Below are positions 1 through 8,237 of a stretch of DNA of 28,970 nt, piece after piece; positions within the stretch are counted from its first letter, which is position 1; the number at the start of each line of letters is the position of its first letter. The notes beneath the pieces are model-generated. The model did not search any database. It saw only the letters and a program-made list of their open reading frames with translations, and was not told where the DNA came from. Both the position numbers and the translations under genes were made by a program. The stretch is from JANQJA01 sp040880285 (lineage in GTDB: Bacteria; Pseudomonadota; Gammaproteobacteria; Pseudomonadales; Azotimanducaceae). The stretch is taken from NCBI GenBank assembly GCA_040880285.1, contig JBBDIT010000034.1, forward strand, positions 1 through 28,970, in the 5' to 3' direction.

Positions 1-88
1 CTTCAGCGCTAAACGTAAAGAGCCTTCAGCGCTAAACGTAAAGAGCCTTCAGCGCAAAAATGAAGAGCCTTCAGCGCAAAAAACCAGC
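1..88. repeat. Short tandem repeat at window edge
   Basis: Two perfect 23-bp copies, starting cttcagcgctaaacg, occupy 1-23 and 24-46. A degenerate 22-bp copy follows at 47-68 and a partial copy from 69. The shared core is cttcagcgc. Because the unit is 23 bp, no reading frame is kept across copies, and stops occur in the frames checked, so it is probably not coding. It begins at the first base of the window and may continue to the left. It lies just beyond the terminator of the H1-like gene. Confidence 0.8.
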
Positions 89-106
89 CTGAAGAGAACA
101 AGATGC

Positions 107-135
107 GAAAAAGCCCTCAATATCGAGGGCTTTTC
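107..135 (-). terminator. Rho-independent terminator of the H1-like gene
   Basis: A 10-bp stem (aaaagccctc pairing with gagggctttt) closes a loop of about 5 nt. Read on the minus strand, the stem is followed by a run of five T. It begins 15 bp beyond the stop codon of the lysine-rich gene and is the natural end of that transcript. The stem is nearly symmetric and also has a short T tract on the plus strand, so it may work in both directions. Confidence 0.8.
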
Positions 136-149
136 ACATCAAGTACGAC

Positions 150-578
150 TTATCTCTTCTTGGCTGCCGTTTTACGGGTAGCCTTTTTTCGGGCCGGCTT
201 CTTCTTGGCCTTCTTTTTGGCTACTTTTTTCTTGGCAGGCTTCTTCTTGGCTACTTTCCGCTTCGCGGGCTTCTTCTTGACAGCCTTACGCTTGGTAGCC
301 TTTTTCTTGGTCGCTTTCTTCTTGGCGGCCTTTTTCCTGGCGGCTGGCTTACGCTTCGCCGTCTTTTTCTTGGCTACTTTCTTCTTGGCAGCCTTTTTTC
401 TGGTAGCTTTTTTCTTCGCGGCTGGCTTACGCTTCGCCGCTTTTTTCTTGGCTACCTTCTTCTTGGCTGGCCGCTTTTTGGCAGCTGTCTTTCTCTTTGC
501 TACCGGTTTCCTTTTAGCAGCCGTCTTGCGTTTAGCTGCAGTCTTACGTTTTGTCGCTTTCTTTTTTTTCGCAACCAC
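150..578 (-). CDS. Lysine/alanine-rich histone H1-like DNA-binding protein
   Basis: The protein is about 142 aa and almost entirely lysine, alanine, arginine, proline and threonine, in short repeats such as AAKRKT and AKKKV, with few acidic or aromatic residues. This matches bacterial histone H1-like proteins (AlgP of Pseudomonas, chlamydial Hc2), low-complexity basic proteins thought to bind DNA or nucleic acid non-specifically. The GTG at 578 is preferred over the in-frame GTG at 587: an AGGAG lies 8 nt before 578 but touches the codon at 587. The chosen start gives a protein beginning MVAKKKK. A strong terminator follows the stop. The gene stands alone downstream of adk with about 250 bp of AT-rich leader. 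Family assignment rests on composition, so the exact role (nucleoid structure or regulation) is inferred. Confidence 0.8.
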   Translation of the reverse strand: MVAKKKKATKRKTAAKRKTAAKRKPVAKRKTAAKKRPAKKKVAKKKAAKRKPAAKKKATRKKAAKKKVAKKKTAKRKPAARKKAAKKKATKKKATKRKAVKKKPAKRKVAKKKPAKKKVAKKKAKKKPARKKATRKTAAKKR

Positions 579-830
579 TATCTTCACTCCTATCTTACGT
601 TGGAAGTTGAACTCTCGCAGTTAAGCGTCGTAGCAGCTATATCTCGTCTCCTCGGCAGCAGTGTTAGCAACACTAATGATGACTAAACGAATACAGTTGC
701 GATTACGTTGCAAAGTTTAGAAAAAAAAATCGTTTTTGCACACCTTTTTTTGCATAAATTGCAAAATTTTCAGTGTATTACCTGACTGACTTCAACTTTT
801 TCTAACATAAAGACGAATTATGCGACCCTA
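579..830 (-). promoter_or_regulatory. AT-rich intergenic region, probable promoter of the H1-like gene
   Basis: This 252-bp stretch between adk and the H1-like gene has no supported ORF. It contains long A and T tracts around 721-770, a hairpin-like inverted repeat with 7-bp arms (ttttgca at 748-754, tgcaaaa at 760-766), and a small dyad gtgttagcaacac near 661-674. The A/T tracts resemble UP-element or curved DNA upstream of a strong promoter. I could not pick convincing -35 and -10 hexamers, so the promoter is inferred from position and composition. No terminator with a T tract was found after adk. Confidence 0.35.
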
Positions 831-1493
831 CTACGTTGTTTGTTCGTCAATGATTGCGGAAATTTTCTGTTTTATTTGATCAGTTGGTCCAACGCCATCG
901 ATCGCTACATAGGAAAGGGAGCCATCGGATCTGTTGGCAAGGTCCTGGTAAAACTCGACGAGCGGTTGAGTTTGTTCACGATAAACCCGCAACCTTTCTG
1001 TCACAGTTTCTTCTTCGTCATCGTCACGCTGGATCAGGGGATCGCCCGTTTCATCGTCTTGGTCTTCGACTTCTGGTGGGTTGTAGACCACATGGTATAC
1101 CCGCCCAGAGTCAACGTGGACGCGGCGTCCGCCAAGTCGGGTGATAATTTCTTCATCGGGAACCTGGATTTCGATGACACAGTCAATGTTAATATTTTCT
1201 TCGACCAGGGCCTGCGCTTGCGGGATAGTTCGTGGGAAGCCATCAAAGAGATATCCGGAGTCACAATCCGGTTGTGAAATCCGTTCCTTTACAAGATCGA
1301 TGATAATGTCGTCAGTCACGAGCAATCCCTGGTCCATGACATCCTTTACACGCTTACCAAGAGGCGTACCTCCTGCTACCGCCTCCCTCAACATGTCACC
1401 CGTCGAGATTTGGGGAATACCACACTTTTCAACAATAAATTGCGCCTGTGTGCCCTTCCCGGCGCCTGGCGGCCCCAAAAGAATGATTTTCAC
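831..1493 (-). CDS. adk: Adenylate kinase
   Basis: Adenylate kinase interconverts ATP + AMP and 2 ADP in the cytoplasm. The 220-aa protein has the P-loop GPPGAGKG (7-14), the AMP-binding region QISTGDMLR (28-36), the DGFPR motif (84-88) and a long-form LID with GGRRVHVDSGRVYH (121-134). The LID carries no Cys cluster, so it is the non-zinc type typical of Gram-negative bacteria. Length is close to the usual 214-218 aa, with a rather acidic segment around 141-163. The start is GTG with AGGAG 8 nt upstream. It lies 54 nt downstream of relA on the same strand and may be cotranscribed with it. Identity is certain; adjacency to relA is less usual. Confidence 0.97.
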   Translation of the reverse strand: MKIILLGPPGAGKGTQAQFIVEKCGIPQISTGDMLREAVAGGTPLGKRVKDVMDQGLLVTDDIIIDLVKERISQPDCDSGYLFDGFPRTIPQAQALVEENINIDCVIEIQVPDEEIITRLGGRRVHVDSGRVYHVVYNPPEVEDQDDETGDPLIQRDDDEEETVTERLRVYREQTQPLVEFYQDLANRSDGSLSYVAIDGVGPTDQIKQKISAIIDEQTT

Positions 1494-1547
1494 TGCTAAT
1501 ACTCCTGTTGGATTGATAATTGAGGTTCCAGGGCTTAATTCCGTCTC

Positions 1548-3779
1548 TCAGGAACTGTCCACTGTTCGTCTCGCTGAAATCACATTTGACAGTCTCTCCA
1601 GCTTTTCCAGTGTGGTCAGCAGGGCATTGAGACCATTTACTTCTATCACCATATTGAGCGAGACCCGGTTGGTTTTCCGGTCAGTCATTGAATTCAACGT
1701 AATCACATTGGTTTTTTCGTGCATGAAAATGCCGGTAATGTCGTACAAGAGCCCAGGCCGATCAAACGCGGCAATTTCAATATTCACAGGGACGGTACGA
1801 GGCGCATTTTCTTTCCACTCCAGGCGCATGAGCCGTCCATACAGGTCGGCACGCAAGGCTTGCAGGCAATCCTGCTGGTGGATACGCACGACACCAGCAT
1901 CGTCGACCACCCCCACGATGGAATCTCCCGGCACCGCATTACAACATTCAGCAATCTGGTAATCCAGGTCACCAATTCCAGCAATCAAGGTTTCAGCATC
2001 CTGACCTTTTGTTTCACTCACAAGCAGACTGAGCTGTTGGTCAGAAAGGTCGAGTTGCACCATCTCGGCTGCCTGTTCCACCACTTCCAGCACGTCGAGT
2101 TCACCGGCACCGATGGTTTCATACAGCTCGTCGAGGCGCTCAAAGCCAGAGAGACGGACGAGTTCCGCATTGTCAATATGATCAATACCCAGGTGATTGA
2201 ACTCTCTCGTCAGCAATTTCTTGCCGTCTTCAATATTCTTGCGCCTGGTCCTTTGACCAAACCAGTTTTTGATCTTGGCACGCGCTCGTGAGGTCGTGAC
2301 GTATCCCAGATGAGCATGCAACCATTCCCGCCGGGGTTCTGCTTCATCGCCGAGAATCACTTCAATCTGGTCACCGGTAACCAGGCGCGTATTCAAGGGC
2401 GCAACCCGGCCGTTGACTTTTGCCCCGCGGCATTTATGCCCGACTTCTGTGTGGACACGATATGCGAAGTCAACCGGTGTAGCGCCCGGCGTCATATCGA
2501 CAACGTGACCCTCAGGTGTAAAGACATAGACACGATCAAGACTGACTTCACTGAACAACTCTTTGGTGAGGCTCGATACATCGTCGAACTCTTCCTGCCA
2601 CTCCAGGATCTGCCGAAGCCACTGTATGCGCTGCTCGTAAGCCACCGGTTCATCGCTCAACGCCATTTCCTTGTAGCGCCAGTGTGAACAAACACCCAGT
2701 TCAGCTTCCTCATGCATGTCGTGGGTGCGAATCTGGATTTCAAGCACCTTACCTTCTGGGCCGATCACGGCCGTATGCAGGGAACGATATCCATTCTCCT
2801 TTGGCGCGGCGACATAGTCATCGAATTCGTGGGGAATATTGCGCCACAAGGTGTGCACAATACCAAGGACGCTATAACAGTCATTGATGCCTGGGACAAG
2901 AATCCGGACGGCCCGGACATCATAGACCTGGGAAAAGAGAATATCTTTGTTACGCATTTTCCGCCAGATACTGTAGATATGTTTGGCGCGTCCAGCGATA
3001 TTGGCGTCAATTCCTTCCGTTCGGAGTCTACCGCCCAAGGTTTCGATAACGCTCTTGATATAAACCTCGCGATCAGTACGTTTCTCATCGAGCAGCGAGG
3101 CAATCCGCTTATAGGCAACCGGCTCAAGATACCGGAAGCTCAGGTCTTCAAGTTCCCACTTCAGATGCCCGATTCCGAGGCGATGAGCCAGTGGCGCATA
3201 AATTTCGAATACTTCACGTGCCAGTCGAACACGCTTTTCAGGCGTCGCATGAGCCACTGTACGGATCGCACAGGTTCTTTCGGCGAGTTTGATCAACGCG
3301 ACTCGCACGTCATCAACCAGTGATACCAGAAGTCGTCGCGCCTGCTCCAACTGGTCTTTACGCTCACCTAAAACTCGTTCACTCGAACCGAGCTGTACAT
3401 TGCTGATGGCGGCCATGCGCAGGACGCCATGAACCAGACCGGAAACCGAGTCGCCGAACTGTTTACGCACATGGTTCAGTGTGATCTGGTTTTCACGGAC
3501 CGCGCGGTAAATGATGGCGGCGACGATCCCGTCCTGGTCCATATGTAGGTCAGTCAGGATATCTGCCATCTCAAGACCGATGGCAAAGCTGCTGTGCCCT
3601 TCTGCCCAGACGCTATTGGTTGCGATGGCTTTCTCTTCCGCCTGCTGGGATAAATCACACACTTCACGCAACAGCGAGAGATTGAGATCCGGTCGCCGTT
3701 CGTTTAGCTGGCACAACCAAAGTTCGAGATTAACACTCCCGTCAACCTCTAGCGGCTGCTGTTCTCTGACTTTTACCAT
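1548..3779 (-). CDS. relA: GTP pyrophosphokinase (ppGpp synthetase I), RelA
   Basis: RelA makes (p)ppGpp from ATP and GTP/GDP on ribosomes stalled with uncharged tRNA, setting off the stringent response. The protein is 743 aa, full length for RelA. Domains in order: a pseudo-hydrolase domain (about 20-200) in which the catalytic HD motif is replaced by IIYRAVRE (89-96), so hydrolysis is not expected; a synthetase domain (about 230-370) with SIWRKM (270-275), EFDDYVAAPK (318-327) and GYRSLHTAV (330-338); TGS (about 415-476); a helical region; a zinc-finger/RIS-type segment with Cys612-Cys613 and Cys638; and a C-terminal ACT domain (about 664-739). The EFDD motif is the ExDD signature of RelA as opposed to the RxKD of SpoT. 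The start is ATG without a clear ribosome-binding site, 26 nt after rlmD. The rlmD-relA pair is conserved in gammaproteobacteria. Confidence 0.97.
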   Translation of the reverse strand: MVKVREQQPLEVDGSVNLELWLCQLNERRPDLNLSLLREVCDLSQQAEEKAIATNSVWAEGHSSFAIGLEMADILTDLHMDQDGIVAAIIYRAVRENQITLNHVRKQFGDSVSGLVHGVLRMAAISNVQLGSSERVLGERKDQLEQARRLLVSLVDDVRVALIKLAERTCAIRTVAHATPEKRVRLAREVFEIYAPLAHRLGIGHLKWELEDLSFRYLEPVAYKRIASLLDEKRTDREVYIKSVIETLGGRLRTEGIDANIAGRAKHIYSIWRKMRNKDILFSQVYDVRAVRILVPGINDCYSVLGIVHTLWRNIPHEFDDYVAAPKENGYRSLHTAVIGPEGKVLEIQIRTHDMHEEAELGVCSHWRYKEMALSDEPVAYEQRIQWLRQILEWQEEFDDVSSLTKELFSEVSLDRVYVFTPEGHVVDMTPGATPVDFAYRVHTEVGHKCRGAKVNGRVAPLNTRLVTGDQIEVILGDEAEPRREWLHAHLGYVTTSRARAKIKNWFGQRTRRKNIEDGKKLLTREFNHLGIDHIDNAELVRLSGFERLDELYETIGAGELDVLEVVEQAAEMVQLDLSDQQLSLLVSETKGQDAETLIAGIGDLDYQIAECCNAVPGDSIVGVVDDAGVVRIHQQDCLQALRADLYGRLMRLEWKENAPRTVPVNIEIAAFDRPGLLYDITGIFMHEKTNVITLNSMTDRKTNRVSLNMVIEVNGLNALLTTLEKLERLSNVISARRTVDSS

Positions 3780-3805
3780 TCGATTTTTTTTGAATAATAC
3801 ACGTG

Positions 3806-5107
3806 TTATCTTGAAAAACAGGCAATCGACTCAACGTGCGTTGTATGAGGGAACATATCGATGACACCTGCCTTGTCCAATCGATATCCGCTCTCAACCA
3901 ACAACTGTGCATCACGAGCCAGGGTCAGTGGATTGCAGGAAACGTACACTACCCTTTCGACCTTGTGGCTTGCAAGTCTTTTGCAAACCTCAAGCGCACC
4001 GCTACGTGGCGGGTCCAAAAGCACCTTGTTGGCCCTGAAATCAGGAGGAAAATGCGGTTCCCGGGCGAACAAATCGGCTTCCAGGAAAGAACAATTGTCA
4101 ACCTCATTCAACCTTGCATTGGTTCGTGCTCGCGCGACACTTGCACTTGAAGCCTCGATGCCAATTACGGTATTGCAGTTCTTTGCCACAGGTAACGTAA
4201 AGTTGCCGATACCGCAGAAGAGGTCAAGGACGACATCGTTTTGATCAAGGGCCAGCTCTTTGACGACAAGGTCCACCAGCAAACGATTGATAGCCTGGTT
4301 AATCTGCGTGAATTCAAGTGGATGAAACTCATATTCCAGCCCAAACGCAGGCAGGCTATAGCCAAGCAGGGTATCGGTCCTGTTCGGCGAATCCAGAAGT
4401 GATAATGGTCGGGTTGAATCCGGACCCTTTGGTTGCAGGTAAATCTCTATCCCCTGCTCTTTGCCAAAATCACTGAATTTCGAAAGGTCCCCGGCCGACA
4501 ATGCCTCAAGGTGTCGAAACACCAGCGCCGTCCTCGTTTCACCTACCGCTACTTCAATCTGCGGTATCGAACGTTTAGCCTCGAGGCCGCCAATGAAGCC
4601 AGCAAGTACGCTGATCAGCGAGTCCATCGGTGGCGCCAGTACCTCGCACCTGTCAATCTCGGCAATAAAGGGTGCCATTTTTTCGCGGAAGCCGACCAAC
4701 ACCCTTTCCTTTTTCTCAACATACTTAACGCCGAGCCTTGCCTTTGTTCGGTAACCTCTGACAGGGCCGACCAATGGGGACATCACCGCCGCAGGAGGAC
4801 TATTCGAGAGTGCCGCAAGTAATTGCTCGAGCTTGAATTCAATCTGTCGTACCGGCGAGAGATGTTGCAGGCTGCAGCCACCACAGTAGTCCGCAGCTGC
4901 ACAAATGGGTGTCACGCGATCAGGCGATCCTGACTCAATTGAAGTCGCCTTCGCATAAATTTTTTTACGTTTGCGAGTAAAAGGCTGCGCCAGTACCGAC
5001 TCACCCGGCAAAGCGCCAAATACAGCGATTTGATGGCCGTCATCCTGACCGTAGCCATCGACATGCAACCGGGTAATTTGGACCCTTTTGGGTTCAGAAG
5101 CTCGCAA
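3806..5107 (-). CDS. rlmD: 23S rRNA (uracil(1939)-C(5))-methyltransferase RlmD
   Basis: RlmD (RumA) methylates U1939 of 23S rRNA using S-adenosylmethionine. The 433-aa protein matches the family length. An N-terminal TRAM-like domain (about 5-60) is followed by the [4Fe-4S] cysteines Cys69, Cys75, Cys78 and Cys154, the same pattern as E. coli RumA. The methyltransferase fold shows the SAM loop LDLFCGIGNF (294-303), LLDPPRSG (363-370) and the catalytic Cys391 in VSCNP. The start is TTG; AGGA lies 7 nt upstream (5115-5118), which supports it despite the rare codon. It sits between cysM and relA on the same strand, an order also known from Pseudomonas. Confidence 0.96.
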   Translation of the reverse strand: MRASEPKRVQITRLHVDGYGQDDGHQIAVFGALPGESVLAQPFTRKRKKIYAKATSIESGSPDRVTPICAAADYCGGCSLQHLSPVRQIEFKLEQLLAALSNSPPAAVMSPLVGPVRGYRTKARLGVKYVEKKERVLVGFREKMAPFIAEIDRCEVLAPPMDSLISVLAGFIGGLEAKRSIPQIEVAVGETRTALVFRHLEALSAGDLSKFSDFGKEQGIEIYLQPKGPDSTRPLSLLDSPNRTDTLLGYSLPAFGLEYEFHPLEFTQINQAINRLLVDLVVKELALDQNDVVLDLFCGIGNFTLPVAKNCNTVIGIEASSASVARARTNARLNEVDNCSFLEADLFAREPHFPPDFRANKVLLDPPRSGALEVCKRLASHKVERVVYVSCNPLTLARDAQLLVESGYRLDKAGVIDMFPHTTHVESIACFSR

Positions 5108-5148
5108 GTATTATTCCTGCCGATTCGTTTCCTGATGACAGGATTATA

Positions 5149-6057
5149 TCAGCCCCCGGAGAAGATGCCGGTCGACAGGTACCGATCCCCACGATCGCAA
5201 ATGACGGCAACAATAACCGCATTTTCTACCTCGCGACTGACCTGCAAGGCGCCAGCGACACATCCGCCGGAGGAGGGGCCACAGAATATTCCTTCCCGTC
5301 TGGCGAGTTCGCGCATCGTTTCTTCCGCCAGTTCCTGCTCCATATCGATAATGCGATCAATCCTGGATCGATCGAATATCTTTGGCAGGTATGCTGGCGG
5401 CCATCTTCGAATTCCGGGAATTGCCGACCCGTCCCGTGGCTGCAGACCAATGACTTCAATTTCGGGCTGTACTTCCTTGAAATACTTTGCAACCCCCATG
5501 ATGGTGCCTGTCGTCCCCATCGAACTTACGAAGTGGGTGATTTCCCCACCGGTCTGACGTAATAATTCGGGTCCCGTGGACTCATAATGCGCCAACGGAT
5601 TGTCAGGGTTTGCAAACTGGTCCAACACGATGCCCTTGCCCTCTTGCTGCATTTGTTCAGCAAGGTCTCGTGCGCCCTCCATTCCTTCATCCTGACTCAC
5701 CATCACAAGCTCGGCGCCATAGGCGGCCATCGCTGATTTGCGCTCATCACTCATGTGCGACGGCATAATGAGCACCATTCGATAACCCTTGATTGCTGCT
5801 GCCATGGCGAGCGCAATACCAGTATTACCGCTGGTGGCCTCGATCAGCGTATCACCTGGCTTAATGTCGCCGCGCTCCTCTGCGTGATTAATCATGCTCA
5901 TCGCAGGACGATCCTTCACCGATCCGGCAGGATTATTACCTTCCAGCTTAACTAAAATCGTATTACTGGTCTCACCAGGTAAACGCTGCAAGCGGACCAG
6001 CGGCGTTTCACCGATACACGACTCTATCGTTGGATACTTATTGTTACCCATAGACAT
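5149..6057 (-). CDS. cysM: Cysteine synthase B (O-acetylserine sulfhydrylase)
   Basis: CysM is a PLP enzyme that makes cysteine from O-acetylserine and sulfide, or S-sulfocysteine from thiosulfate. In the 302-aa protein the PLP lysine is Lys48 in NPAGSVKDRP. The substrate loop TSGNTGIALA follows near residue 90, and SMGTTGT forms the phosphate-binding glycine loop. The segment IPGIRRWPPAYLPKIF is characteristic of CysM rather than CysK, which supports the B isozyme. Start is ATG at 6057, with a second in-frame ATG two codons on; no strong ribosome-binding site is visible at either. Order cysM-rlmD-relA on one strand, 41 nt from rlmD, matches Pseudomonas-type synteny. Confidence 0.94.
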   Translation of the reverse strand: MSMGNNKYPTIESCIGETPLVRLQRLPGETSNTILVKLEGNNPAGSVKDRPAMSMINHAEERGDIKPGDTLIEATSGNTGIALAMAAAIKGYRMVLIMPSHMSDERKSAMAAYGAELVMVSQDEGMEGARDLAEQMQQEGKGIVLDQFANPDNPLAHYESTGPELLRQTGGEITHFVSSMGTTGTIMGVAKYFKEVQPEIEVIGLQPRDGSAIPGIRRWPPAYLPKIFDRSRIDRIIDMEQELAEETMRELARREGIFCGPSSGGCVAGALQVSREVENAVIVAVICDRGDRYLSTGIFSGG

Positions 6058-6130
6058 GAATTCACAATTGGGGGCCTATCATAGGAGAAAACGATCAATC
6101 CATATAATATCAACTGGCACTATTTTTATT

Positions 6131-6162
6131 AACCTGGCGCATATCGCGCTAATAGCCAGGTT
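6131..6162. repeat. Hairpin-forming inverted repeat between acpS and cysM
   Basis: Perfect 8-bp arms, aacctggc (6131-6138) and gccaggtt (6155-6162), enclose 16 nt that contain a further gcgc/gcgc match. No T tract follows on the minus strand, so it is not a canonical Rho-independent terminator. It may still be an RNA structure ending or stabilising the acpS transcript. Just beside it, directly after the acpS stop, the 12-mer tttaacctgcgc is perfectly duplicated in tandem (6204-6227). Confidence 0.5.
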
Positions 6163-6227
6163 TGGATTGGCTGTACCCGTGACAACAGTTAGTACATCGA
6201 CTCTTTAACCTGCGCTTTAACCTGCGC

Positions 6228-6608
6228 TCAGAGCCCTTCAAGCACTACAAACGCCATGGCGTAGTCGACCTCGTCCGACAGGCTCACATGAAACCTGGTT
6301 GCCCCAAGGCTGATGGCAGTTTGTTCAGCCACACCTGAAAGAACAAGCTGTGGAGGACCACCACGGGATCTCTCGATGGTAATCTGCGGGAAGTAGACTC
6401 CTTGTCGCATGCCCGTGCCCAGTGCCTTGGCCGCCGCTTCTTTGGCAGCGAAACGTTTCGCCAACCAGGCCGGGTCTTCACCGGTTTGTGAAAAGAGATT
6501 GGTTTCCGGGCCCGACAGCACCTTCTGCACGAACCGGTCGCCAAAACGCACGAGGGTACGCCGAACTCTTGCTATCTCAACGAGATCCACACCAATCCCG
6601 ACAATCAC
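6228..6608 (-). CDS. acpS: Holo-[acyl-carrier-protein] synthase
   Basis: AcpS transfers 4'-phosphopantetheine from CoA to apo-ACP, activating it for fatty acid synthesis. The 126-aa protein has the family signature: GIGVDLVEI (4-12, Mg-binding Asp8), then WLAKRFAAKEAAAKAL (49-64, metal ligand Glu57). Length is normal. The start is GTG and overlaps the recO stop codon by 4 nt (GTGA), a sign of translational coupling. In many gammaproteobacteria pdxJ separates recO and acpS; here the two genes are fused directly into one unit. Confidence 0.96.
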   Translation of the reverse strand: MIVGIGVDLVEIARVRRTLVRFGDRFVQKVLSGPETNLFSQTGEDPAWLAKRFAAKEAAAKALGTGMRQGVYFPQITIERSRGGPPQLVLSGVAEQTAISLGATRFHVSLSDEVDYAMAFVVLEGL

Positions 6609-7321
6609 GTCAGCTCCTCGAACTTCCGGAACAATTCCCGACTTTTTAGTTCACGGTCGCCCAGCAGTGCCGCAAAAGAGGCCCGAATCACGCGTTTCGC
6701 GCTTGCATCCACATCCGCTTCAGCAAGCTCACCATTTGTGATCGCAATCAGGTGTTCGCCCTTATAACCATATAGACCTGCTGGCGGCTCGTGAATTTCA
6801 TGAAATCCTTCATCCGGTACATAGCGATACCAGGATCCCGCCTCGACCGGCCTGCCTGAACCTGCCTCGGATTCAAACGTGATGCCGTAGCCGAGTTCAT
6901 TGAGCAACGTGAGCTCGAAGCGCCGAAGCGGAATATTGACGGGTCCACCCGATGCCATGTCAGCCAACAACCTGGCGTACTCTTCGAATATGCCCGGCAT
7001 GGGGTCAAATTTCCCGGTCACCCGATACAACAGTTCATTAACATAGAGCCCAAGCAACAGCGATTTGCCGGCGAGATCAATGCTGGCGTACGGGAAGTCC
7101 ATGATCTTCACAGTCTTGAGTTCGCCGCGTCCAAACCAGGACAACATAAAGCGTTTGAACGGTCGAATCTGGCCAGCTACCCGACTCCGCTTGCCACGCG
7201 CACCTCGTATGACGGCAGCAACGCGCCCTTCTTCCCGCGTGAATAACTCCACGATTAAACTCGTATCGCGATATTTCCTTGTATGAAGTACATAGGCATC
7301 TACCAGTTGTGAATCAGACAT
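6605..7321 (-). CDS. recO: DNA repair protein RecO
   Basis: RecO works with RecF and RecR to load RecA on SSB-coated gaps and anneals complementary strands. The protein begins MSDSQLVDAYVLHTRKYRDT, with an N-terminal OB fold holding the typical RGARGKRS stretch, followed by a helical C-terminal domain with RFELTLLNELGYG. The open frame extends up to 7357, but that would overlap era by more than 40 nt. Two consecutive ATGs at 7324 and 7321 are the likely starts; I chose 7321 for its spacing to a weak GGG. This gives about 238 aa and an 8-nt overlap with the era stop. RecO lacks catalytic motifs, so assignment also leans on position between era and acpS. Confidence 0.93.
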   Translation of the reverse strand: MSDSQLVDAYVLHTRKYRDTSLIVELFTREEGRVAAVIRGARGKRSRVAGQIRPFKRFMLSWFGRGELKTVKIMDFPYASIDLAGKSLLLGLYVNELLYRVTGKFDPMPGIFEEYARLLADMASGGPVNIPLRRFELTLLNELGYGITFESEAGSGRPVEAGSWYRYVPDEGFHEIHEPPAGLYGYKGEHLIAITNGELAEADVDASAKRVIRASFAALLGDRELKSRELFRKFEELT

Positions 7322-8237
7322 CATCGTACCCGAGGCTTGTGAGCCCGCGGTCATCATCGGACCATCCGGATCGTGTTTTCACCCACAGGCGCAGCATCAC
7401 CTTTCGCCCAAGCAGCATCTCTATATCCTTCCTGGCGTCCGAACCAACTCGTTTGATTTTCTCTCCACCCTTGCCGATCAGGATGGCTTTCTGGCTCTCA
7501 CGTTCCACTAGCGCGACCGCATCAATGTTAACCAGCGTCTCACCTTCTTCAAACTGTTCGATCTGTACTGTCAGGGCATAGGGTAACTCATCTCCAAGTT
7601 GCCGCATCATCTTCTCTCGAATAAGTTCTGACACCAGAAAGCGTTCGCTCCGGTCAGTAATCTGGCTATCGGGGAACAGGAAAGGCCCAGGCGGCAATGA
7701 TTCCAGCACCAGGCGTTCGAGAGTATCGAGATTGTGTCCCGATGTTGCCGAGACAGGAACAATATCCGCGTCGGGGAATTGCGCCTGCAATTGTTCGAGC
7801 CGGGGCAGCAATCTTGCCTTGCGATCGATCAAGTCAATCTTGTTTACCGCCAGAATGGTCCTCGCACGACTATTTTTAAGGGCATCGGCGACGATCTGGT
7901 CATCCTTGTTCCATTCCATCCGGTCGACCACAAAAATCACGACGTCCACATCCCGCAACACGCTCCTGGCCGCCCGGTTCATGTAGCGATTGATTGCGCG
8001 CGGCTCATTACCATGAATTCCGGGCGTATCCACATACAATGCCTGGATGTTGGCCGCGGTTTTGATGCCGAGCAACTGGTGCCTGGTAGTCTGTGGTTTT
8101 CTTGACGTAATACTGATCTTTTCCCCTACAATCCGGTTCAACAAAGTCGACTTACCTACATTGGGGCGGCCGATAATCGCGATATAACCGCACTGCGTCT
8201 GAATGCCTGAATCCTTGTCAGGCATGGTCGGGGTCAT
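7314..8237 (-). CDS. era: GTPase Era
   Basis: Era is an essential GTPase that binds 16S rRNA and takes part in 30S maturation. The 307-aa protein shows G1 GRPNVGKS (23-30), the switch region with KPQTTRH (47-53), G3 DTPG (70-73), G4 NKID (132-135), and a C-terminal KH domain with GKGGEKIK (255-262). The first ATG at 8237 overlaps the end of rnc by 20 nt; an ATG at 8225 would shorten the overlap to 8 nt and give MPDKDSG, and is equally possible. Overlap with both rnc and recO indicates a translationally coupled operon. Confidence 0.97.
   Translation of the reverse strand: MTPTMPDKDSGIQTQCGYIAIIGRPNVGKSTLLNRIVGEKISITSRKPQTTRHQLLGIKTAANIQALYVDTPGIHGNEPRAINRYMNRAARSVLRDVDVVIFVVDRMEWNKDDQIVADALKNSRARTILAVNKIDLIDRKARLLPRLEQLQAQFPDADIVPVSATSGHNLDTLERLVLESLPPGPFLFPDSQITDRSERFLVSELIREKMMRQLGDELPYALTVQIEQFEEGETLVNIDAVALVERESQKAILIGKGGEKIKRVGSDARKDIEMLLGRKVMLRLWVKTRSGWSDDDRGLTSLGYDDV

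Noticed and set aside
103..624. Plus-strand ORF of 173 aa rich in Phe, Leu and Ala
   Set aside because: It is the mirror of the lysine-rich H1-like gene: Lys codons read backwards give Phe and Leu. The minus strand has the ribosome-binding site, family composition and terminator.
1141..1962. Plus-strand ORF of 273 aa across adk and relA
   Set aside because: It spans the intergenic region and the ends of two certain minus-strand genes, and its product resembles no protein family I know.
2712..3323. Plus-strand ORF of 203 aa inside relA
   Set aside because: It lies wholly within the intact RelA synthetase region and is a frame shadow.
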